From an uncultured Oscillospiraceae bacterium (lineage in GTDB: Bacteria > Bacillota > Clostridia > Oscillospirales > Oscillospiraceae): a DNA stretch of 64,000 nucleotides. Below are positions 58,748-64,000 of the stretch, in pieces. The translations under genes were made by a program, and so were the position numbers. Under the pieces are notes generated by a model. It did no database searches and was not told the DNA's origin. It worked only from the letters and a program-made list of their open reading frames with translations. Within the stretch, counting starts at the first letter, position 1, and each line of letters begins with the position of its first letter. The DNA is taken from the NCBI GenBank assembly GCA_934589525.1, contig CAKTOB010000009.1, positions 14,066-78,065 on the forward strand, given 5' to 3'.

Positions 58748-59635
58748 TTAGTCCCGATACCCAAAATTGCGGACCAGGAAGTCGCTGTCCCGCCAGTTTT
58801 CCTTTACCTTGACCCAGGTGGTCAGGTAGACCCGGGTGCCCATGAACTTTTCGCAGTCATGGCGGGCCAGGGTGGAGATTTTTTTCAGCATTTCGCCGTT
58901 TTTGCCGATGATGATCCCCTTGTGGCTGGCCTTTTCACAGTAAATCGTGGCATCCAGGTCGATGACACCGTTGTCCCGCTCGGAGAACTTGGTGATCTCC
59001 ACGGCGGTGCCGTGGGGGATTTCCTTATCCAGGCACCACAGCAGCTTTTCTCGAATGATCTCTGCCATGACCTGCCGCTCCGGCTGGTCCGTGGTGGTGT
59101 CCGACGGGAACAGGAAGGGGCCCTCCTGGCCGTAATCTCCGCACAGCTTCAGCAGCTCCTCTACTCCGTCGCCGGTTTTTGCGGAGATGGGGACGATGGC
59201 ATCAAAGTTGGCAGCCTGAGAATACTGGGCAATGACCTCCAGAAGGGTGTCCTTTTCAACGGTGTCGATTTTATTGATGACCAGGATGGCGGGGCAGCGG
59301 CTGGACTGGATCTTCTGAATCAGGCCCTCTTCCTGGGGGCCGATGGAAGCAATGGGTTCCACCACCAACAGCGTCAAATCTACATCCGCAATGGATTCCT
59401 GGGCGATATTCACCATATAGTCACCCAGTTTGGTCCTGGGCCGGTGGAAACCGGGGGTATCCACAAAAACATACTGGATGTCCTCTCTGGTCACGATTCC
59501 ACAGATCCGGTTCCGGGTCGTCTGGGGTTTGTTGGAAACAATGGCGATCTTCTCGCCTACCAGGTAATTGGTCAGGGTGGACTTGCCCACATTGGGCCGT
59601 CCGCAAATGGTGATCATAGCGGTTTTTGTCTTCAT
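58748..59635 (-). CDS. era: GTPase Era
   Basis: Assembly GTPase that binds the 3' end of 16S rRNA through a KH domain. The 295-residue protein has G1 CGRPNVGKSTLTNYLVGEK, G2/G3 VDTPGFHRPRTKLGDYMV, G4 LVINKIDTVEKDT, G5 PISAKTGDGVEELL, and the C-terminal KH domain with HKGIIIGKNGEMLKKISTLA. The ATG at 59635 has AAAGGAGAATTT before it and follows ybeY by ten bases. No cdd or dgkA gene lies between ybeY and era, which is a shortened version of the Bacillus order. Confidence 0.97.
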   Translation of the reverse strand: MKTKTAMITICGRPNVGKSTLTNYLVGEKIAIVSNKPQTTRNRICGIVTREDIQYVFVDTPGFHRPRTKLGDYMVNIAQESIADVDLTLLVVEPIASIGPQEEGLIQKIQSSRCPAILVINKIDTVEKDTLLEVIAQYSQAANFDAIVPISAKTGDGVEELLKLCGDYGQEGPFLFPSDTTTDQPERQVMAEIIREKLLWCLDKEIPHGTAVEITKFSERDNGVIDLDATIYCEKASHKGIIIGKNGEMLKKISTLARHDCEKFMGTRVYLTTWVKVKENWRDSDFLVRNFGYRD

Positions 59636-59645
59636 AAATTCTCCT

Positions 59646-60146
59646 TTAAGTACGACTCATGCCGGGGATGCCTGCGGCAATGTCCTCTTCTCTGGCACGC
59701 ATCTGGCGCTTCTGGGGGCCTTCGTCCAAGTGGTCATAGCCCAGCAGATGGAGCATGGAATGGATGGTCAGATACCCCACCTCCCGCCGGGTGGTGTGGC
59801 CGAATTCCTGGGCCTGGGCAATGGCCCGCTCCAGGGAAATGCACATATCCCCCAGAGGCACAAGGCCTGTATCGGGGTCCATGTAAGAGCTCCAGTCCTC
59901 CGGCAGCTGGCCGGGGGAAAGTTCAAACATGGGGAAACTCAGTACGTCGGTGGGCTGATCCAAATTCCGGGCGGTACGGTTGATTTCCTGGATGCCTTTG
60001 TCATCGGTGACAAGGACGTTGATTTCACATTTTACCGGCACACCCTCGGCCTTCAGCACGGCATTGATGCAGGTGCGGATGTTGGCGGAGATCACCAGAT
60101 GCTGCAATCCCCGTTTCTGGAAAACCAGATTCACTTTATTTTTCAT
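59646..60146 (-). CDS. ybeY: Endoribonuclease YbeY
   Basis: Metal-dependent RNase needed for 16S rRNA 3'-end maturation and quality control. The 166-residue protein contains INVLVTDDKGIQEINRTARN, DQPTDVLSFPMFE, and the zinc-binding H-x3-H-x5-H motif TIHSMLHLLGYDHLDEGPQK. It overlaps phoH by 11 bases on the minus strand, the standard phoH-ybeY-era order. Confidence 0.97.
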   Translation of the reverse strand: MKNKVNLVFQKRGLQHLVISANIRTCINAVLKAEGVPVKCEINVLVTDDKGIQEINRTARNLDQPTDVLSFPMFELSPGQLPEDWSSYMDPDTGLVPLGDMCISLERAIAQAQEFGHTTRREVGYLTIHSMLHLLGYDHLDEGPQKRQMRAREEDIAAGIPGMSRT

Positions 60147-61164
60147 TTACTCTCTTCCTTTGGTATCTCCCTTGAAATTTCTGGGGGGATTTATAGTTTT
60201 GCTCCGGCTTTGCCGCCTGCTCGTAGGCATTGATGATTTTCTGGACCAGTGCGTGGCGGACAACGTCGGCAGAGGTCAGCCGACAAATGGCGATGTCCTC
60301 CACACCCTGGAGCACCCGTACAGCGTCCTTCAAACCGGAAACCTTGTCATCCGGCAGATCGATCTGGGTGACGTCACCGGTGATCACGATTTTAGAGCCG
60401 AAGCCCAGGCGGGTCAGGAACATTTTCATCTGCTCCCGGGTGGTGTTTTGCGCTTCATCCAGAATAATAAAGCTGTCATCCAGAGTACGGCCGCGCATAT
60501 AGGCCAGGGGCGCTACTTCAATGGAGCCCCGCTCCTGGTATTTTTGAAAGGTCTCGGCACCCAGCATATCATACAGCGCATCATATAGAGGCCGAAGGTA
60601 TGGGTCTACCTTGTTTTGCAGGTCTCCGGGAAGAAAACCCAGCCGCTCTCCCGCTTCTACCGCGGGACGGGTCAGGATGATGCGGTTGACGGTCCGTTCT
60701 CGAAAGGCCGATACGGCAGCCGCCACGGCCAGGTAGGTTTTGCCGGTACCGGCGGGGCCTACGCCGATGGTGACGGTATTCTTCTGAATGGCCTTCATGT
60801 AGGTTTGCTGGCCTACGGTTTTTGCCTTGATGGGCTTTCCCTTGGCGGTGATGCAGACTACATCCTGTGCCATCTTGGCGATCTGCTCCCCATTTCCCTC
60901 GCTGACCAGGGTGATGAGATAACGGACTCGCTGCTCATCAATGACCTCTCCTTTGGCTGCCAGAGACAGCAGGGCCTCCAGCGTGCGAACGGCCTTGTCC
61001 GCGCTTTCTTCATCGCCGGTGATTTTTAAATCGTCGCCCCGGCTTACGATGCGCACCCCCAAGGCCTCCTCGATCCGGCGCACGTTTTCATCGAAGGAGC
61101 CGAAGACGGCAATCAGATCCTCCACCCGTTCGGCATTTACAACTCTTTCTATTTCCTTACTCAT
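60136..61164 (-). CDS. phoH: PhoH-family ATPase
   Basis: P-loop NTPase of the PhoH/YbeZ type, a partner of YbeY in rRNA processing; biochemical role still debated. The 342-residue protein has an N-terminal KH-like segment (LGVRIVSRGDDLKITGDEES), Walker A VGPAGTGKTYLAVAAAVSAF near residue 137, ILTRPAVEAGERLGFLPGDL and Walker B SFIILDEAQNTTREQMKMFL, then KIVITGDVTQIDLPDDKVSG. The C-terminus is basic. It overlaps yqfD by eight bases, showing co-transcription with sporulation genes yqfC-yqfD. Confidence 0.96.
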   Translation of the reverse strand: MSKEIERVVNAERVEDLIAVFGSFDENVRRIEEALGVRIVSRGDDLKITGDEESADKAVRTLEALLSLAAKGEVIDEQRVRYLITLVSEGNGEQIAKMAQDVVCITAKGKPIKAKTVGQQTYMKAIQKNTVTIGVGPAGTGKTYLAVAAAVSAFRERTVNRIILTRPAVEAGERLGFLPGDLQNKVDPYLRPLYDALYDMLGAETFQKYQERGSIEVAPLAYMRGRTLDDSFIILDEAQNTTREQMKMFLTRLGFGSKIVITGDVTQIDLPDDKVSGLKDAVRVLQGVEDIAICRLTSADVVRHALVQKIINAYEQAAKPEQNYKSPQKFQGRYQRKRVNEK

Positions 61165-62341
61165 TGGTTTCTCCTATCTGTTCCTGTCGACTTCTCCCGA
61201 TGGACTCCAGACAGCTATACTGACCCCGGAGCGTATAGGTATCCTCTGACAGGAATACGGTTTCCGCGGCGGTCCGAAGGGTCCCGGCCACCATGGCCGT
61301 TGGAAGATAGTCCCTTGCAAAGTCCTTGAGCTCCGCAGCGGCTTCCTCTTGGGGAAGGGATTCGGGCGTCAAAAGGACTTGGGGAATATCTTCTTTTGTT
61401 AGGCCCAGGGGAAGCACAAAACCTCCGGGCAGCGTCAGCGGATACTCCTGATACATTCTACCACATTCTCCATCTAAAATTCCACTACCAAACCACAATT
61501 TTATACGTTTTTTTCCGAAAATCAAGTACCAGCGGCGAATGATTTTTTCCGTATCCCCTTTTTGAAGCCGTTTTTCCGGAAGAAGTGCCTGTAAAGAGCG
61601 TTTGGTAAAGGCCACCGCCTCCCCTTGGGCCGCTTGAGACAGGACACACAGACCGCAATCGGTATAGCCGGAAATCAGGATCTGGCCCTTGGAAACGCTC
61701 TGCCCCGGGGCGCAAAGGGCGGTGCCCCGGGTGACGGTCAGACTGTGAAGAACGCCATCCCGTGCCGCTACAATGCTGGAAACCGCGGACGCCTCCGACT
61801 CTCGGAGGGGTTGGGGCTGCTTTTCCGCAACACGGATCAAAGCTACACAACCCTTTGTATTGACCCCGGCCCATTTGAGCTGGGGAAGCAGTGACAGCAA
61901 GTTATTTTTGATTTTCTCGCTGCGAATGCCGCGGCGGCTGACCCCAAAGAACAGGCCACTTTTTTCTGCCGCCGCCAGAATCTCACCGGTGGGCACGGTG
62001 CTGTTTCCCTCTACCCGAAAAAAGAAAACCCTGGTGGGGAGCCAAAGCGTCAGGCCTACAAGAAGGGCCATGCCAAAAACCAGAACCGGATGGGCTTTCA
62101 GCTTTAAAAATTTCCAGAAGAGTCCTCTGTGGCGGAGCACCCGCAGACGTTCTCCCCGCTTTTCGGCCAGAGCAGCAGCCCGCCTGCGGTCCCGCCTTCG
62201 AATCTGAAAGCAGAGCAGCAGTTTTCCGTCTGTTGTGATGTTCCGCAACGGGATCGACGAAAAAGCATCCAGAGCTTGGGCCGGGTCTGCCGTAAGAAGC
62301 TCTAAATCCAGCTGTCCTTCCAGAGACTGCCACAGGTTCAT
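61157..62341 (-). CDS. yqfD: Sporulation protein YqfD
   Basis: Membrane protein required for efficient sporulation in Bacillus (with YqfC under sigmaE). The 394-residue protein has a membrane helix KLKAHPVLVFGMALLVGLTL near residue 80, followed by a POTRA-like stretch VFFFRVEGNSTVPTGEILAA, and a GIRSEKIKNNLLSLLPQLKW element typical of YqfD. The central VTRGTALCAPGQSVSKGQIL is lipoyl-like. ATG 62341 is chosen behind GCAGGAGGTGCCT. It overlaps yqfC by four bases. Confidence 0.93.
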   Translation of the reverse strand: MNLWQSLEGQLDLELLTADPAQALDAFSSIPLRNITTDGKLLLCFQIRRRDRRRAAALAEKRGERLRVLRHRGLFWKFLKLKAHPVLVFGMALLVGLTLWLPTRVFFFRVEGNSTVPTGEILAAAEKSGLFFGVSRRGIRSEKIKNNLLSLLPQLKWAGVNTKGCVALIRVAEKQPQPLRESEASAVSSIVAARDGVLHSLTVTRGTALCAPGQSVSKGQILISGYTDCGLCVLSQAAQGEAVAFTKRSLQALLPEKRLQKGDTEKIIRRWYLIFGKKRIKLWFGSGILDGECGRMYQEYPLTLPGGFVLPLGLTKEDIPQVLLTPESLPQEEAAAELKDFARDYLPTAMVAGTLRTAAETVFLSEDTYTLRGQYSCLESIGRSRQEQIGETNE

Positions 62342-62616
62342 AGGCACCTCCTGCGAATTTCCAGGGTGCGGATGCTTCCGGTGATCACCAAATGCTCCCG
62401 GGTCATTCGGGCCAGTTCCAGGCATTGGCCGCAGATATGCAATTCCCCAAAGCTCAACCGAATACCGATGTGCTCCCGGTTGTAAGCCGTAACGCCCCGG
62501 TGGTTTTCAATGAAGATCTGTCTGTCCCCTGTCAATTCTACAAGGCTTTGACCCGGCAGTATTTCTCCCGGCAGATCGCCTGCCAGCCAGGATAGAAGCG
62601 TTTCCTTTCGGTTCAC
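62338..62616 (-). CDS. yqfC: Sporulation protein YqfC
   Basis: Small YqfC/YabP-superfamily protein, usual partner of YqfD. From GTG 62616 (GGGAGGTGGACGCC upstream) it has 92 residues: VELTGDRQIFIENHRGVTAY, NREHIGIRLSFGELHICGQC and LVITGSIRTLEIRRR, the beta-strand-rich YabP pattern with a small-residue turn. An in-frame ATG at 62667 would give an N-terminal extension not expected for the family. It overlaps yqfD by four bases. Confidence 0.9.
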   Translation of the reverse strand: MNRKETLLSWLAGDLPGEILPGQSLVELTGDRQIFIENHRGVTAYNREHIGIRLSFGELHICGQCLELARMTREHLVITGSIRTLEIRRRCL

Positions 62617-62690
62617 GGCGTCCACCTCCCTGAAAGAATCTATGTATCCGGGCCCCGGAAATTGCATACCATCTTCTGAGGTGATGCTCC

Positions 62691-63680
62691 GTGGTGATAT
62701 TGCTGGCCCTTGGGATGCTGGGGCTGATTCTGGATAGCCGAAGGGCCATGTTCGGGGCGGCCGAAGGGGTGGAGCTGTGCCTGACGGCGGTGATTCCCTC
62801 CCTCCTGCCCTTTTTGTTTTTATCCATGCTGCTGACGGACAGGCTCTGGGGGCGGAACAATCGGTTTCTCAGGCCCTTGGGGCGGCTCTTTCGATTGCCT
62901 GACGGGTCGGAAGCCCTGCTGATCCCGGGGCTTCTGGGGGGCTACCCTGCCGGGGCTGCCTGTGTTGGCAGGGCCTGGGCCCAGGGGAAGATCACAAAGG
63001 GGGACGCCCAGCGGCTCTTGGGCTTTTGCAGCAATCCGGGACCGGCCTTTATATTTGGAATCGTGGGAACGCAGTTCTCTTCGCTGCTGGCACCCTGGGC
63101 GCTGTGGGGGCTGGTGCTGCTGGGGGCTGTGACCGCAGCGCGGCTGCTGCCCTCCTGCGAAAAAGAAATCAGGGTCACAGGCGGTGGCGGGGATATTCCG
63201 GCGCAGGTGGCACAGGTGTTGGGGAACATCTGCGTATTGGTGATTTTATTTCGGACCGGCCTTTATTTTTTGGCATCTTATTTCCCTTTGGACGGCACAG
63301 CCCTTGTGGTTCTGCAGGGACTGCTGGAATTGACCAACGGCTGCTGCGGGCTGCTGAATGTAACCTCCGAGGAAGTGCGGTTTTTGCTGGCGGCGGCATT
63401 TTTATCCGTGGGTGGTCTATGCGTCGGTCTGCAAACCAGGCAGGTCACCCGGGGGTTGTCATTAAAGTACTATTGTCTCGGGAAGCTCATTCAGACTGTG
63501 ACCGCTGTCTTTTGGGGCTGGGTGCTGCTGAATGGGAGCTGGGGCTGGCTGGCTACAGCGGGAGGACTATTGCTGCTATGGAAAAAGTTTGGAAAGAAGG
63601 TAGCTTTTTTCAAGGAATCGTTGTATACTGTTGGTAAAAAAGATTCCAGGAGGAGAGTATGCTTTTCCGAAAGAAAATAG
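62691..63680 (+). CDS. ylbJ: Sporulation integral membrane protein YlbJ-like
   Basis: The 329-residue polytopic protein with the nucleoside-recognition-like domain of YlbJ, a sigmaE-controlled sporulation protein. Features: AAEGVELCLTAVIPSLLPFL, LLIPGLLGGYPAGAACVGRA (the Gly-Gly-Tyr-Pro-x-Gly signature), LLGFCSNPGPAFIFGIVGT and about eight membrane helices. GTG 62691 with GAGGTGATGCTCC upstream. Divergent from yqfC, so two sporulation units share the 74-base spacer. Overlaps the next small gene by 22 bases. Confidence 0.87.
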   Translation: MVILLALGMLGLILDSRRAMFGAAEGVELCLTAVIPSLLPFLFLSMLLTDRLWGRNNRFLRPLGRLFRLPDGSEALLIPGLLGGYPAGAACVGRAWAQGKITKGDAQRLLGFCSNPGPAFIFGIVGTQFSSLLAPWALWGLVLLGAVTAARLLPSCEKEIRVTGGGGDIPAQVAQVLGNICVLVILFRTGLYFLASYFPLDGTALVVLQGLLELTNGCCGLLNVTSEEVRFLLAAAFLSVGGLCVGLQTRQVTRGLSLKYYCLGKLIQTVTAVFWGWVLLNGSWGWLATAGGLLLLWKKFGKKVAFFKESLYTVGKKDSRRRVCFSERK

Positions 63681-63868
63681 AGCGGGCCTGCGCCTATTGC
63701 AGCCATGGAGTGGCCTTGTGCGACGATCAGATTTTATGTGTAAAAAAAGGGATCCGCAGTCCGGAGGGCAGCTGCCGCCGGTTTCAGTACGATCCCTTTA
63801 AGCGGATCCCCTCCAAGCCCAAGGCTATGGATTTTAAAAAATATGATGAGGATGATTATTCCCTGTAA
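63659..63868 (+). CDS. Small Cys-containing conserved hypothetical protein
   Basis: Sixty-nine residues with an N-terminal Cys cluster: MLFRKKIERACAYCSHGVAL, then CDDQILCVKKG and SCRRFQYDPFKRIPSK. Five Cys and a His could bind zinc. Similar short proteins accompany ylbJ in Clostridia, but the function is unknown. ATG 63659 has AGGAGGAGAGT upstream, and the gene overlaps ylbJ, so the two are co-translated. Confidence 0.75.
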   Translation: MLFRKKIERACAYCSHGVALCDDQILCVKKGIRSPEGSCRRFQYDPFKRIPSKPKAMDFKKYDEDDYSL

Positions 63869-63921
63869 AAGCCATGGGATTTAGCCGGAACGAAAAAGCA
63901 ATCGAAAACACCCTGCCCGGG

Positions 63922-64000
63922 CCAGTGATATGCTCCCTTTATGAGAGACAGTGAAATAAAAACACTGTCAATCACGAAGGGAGCATTGTTCATGTCAAGA
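63922..64000 (+). mobile_element. Possible left end of an insertion sequence
   Basis: TGCTCCCTT (63931-63939) is the inverted complement of AAGGGAGCA (63977-63985), and ACAGTG/CACTGT (63948-63953, 63963-63968) nest inside. An ATG at 63992 opens a frame (MSR...) as the window ends. The pattern recalls the terminal region and transposase start of an IS, but the rest is out of view; it could instead be a terminator or a leader stem of an ordinary gene. Confidence 0.35.

Noticed and set aside
1..64000. CRISPR arrays, rRNA and tRNA genes
   Set aside because: No regularly spaced repeats, no rRNA stretches and no convincing cloverleaf with T-loop and acceptor stem were seen when reading both strands.

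Overview
The window is a mostly GC-rich, densely coded bacterial chromosome segment. Gene content points to a spore-forming Clostridia, most likely an Oscillospiraceae-type gut bacterium: PolC-type polymerase, the frr-uppS-cdsA-dxr-rseP-ispG-polC string, YqfC/YqfD/YlbJ, CotJ spore-coat genes, CwlD, a SpoIID-like protein and the yqzL-recO/era/ybeY/phoH order. This assignment is inferred from gene content; no rRNA or tRNA gene was seen.

Layout. 1-11.2 kb: start of glnS on the minus strand, then pyrH and frr, then the isoprenoid/envelope run uppS, cdsA, dxr, rseP, ispG and polC. 11.2-17.8 kb: a repeat-bearing lipoprotein, a uridine phosphorylase, a FlK-like thioesterase, a GIY-YIG protein, a three-gene minus-strand set of small proteins, a YfcE-type phosphodiesterase and a CoaX-like protein lacking two usual aspartates. 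17.9-22.6 kb: a possible small RNA, a minus-strand operon with peptidoglycan-binding and SpoIID-type domains, and asnB. 22.6-25.3 kb: AT-richer accessory DNA holding gene remnants, an aminoglycoside-nucleotidyltransferase-like gene, a HAD hydrolase, a MobC-like fragment and a Nudix gene. 25.4-30.5 kb: a NiaR-type repressor divergent from an EIIC-like permease with a strong promoter and candidate operator, a cotJA-cotJB fusion with cotJC, cwlD and radA. 30.5-33.8 kb: a membrane-anchored XRE protein, a tyrosine recombinase, a 53-aa secreted microprotein, a membrane protein and a GNAT acetyltransferase.

33.8-48 kb is the most unusual part, an apparent envelope-stress signalling island. It holds two tandem ECF sigma factor/large membrane-partner pairs, two BlaI-type repressors with palindromic operators, and two BlaR1-like M56 metalloproteases. 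The extracytoplasmic sensor parts of the M56 proteins are not penicillin-binding domains. One resembles a LytR-CpsA-Psr (LCP) domain and the other a phosphodiester glycosidase (NAGPA) domain, and both have lost residues that stand-alone paralogues in the same island retain. My hypothesis is that degenerate copies of wall-polymer enzymes act as sensors for the protease-repressor switch. One conserved promoter motif precedes both sigma genes and also the blaI2-LCP operon, linking the two layers.

48-64 kb returns to housekeeping: pfkA, xerD, coaD, rsmD, uvrC, an atypical HPr, mutS2, recO, an unannotated-size yqzL, era, ybeY, phoH, yqfD, yqfC and ylbJ. The window ends in what may be the left end of an insertion sequence.
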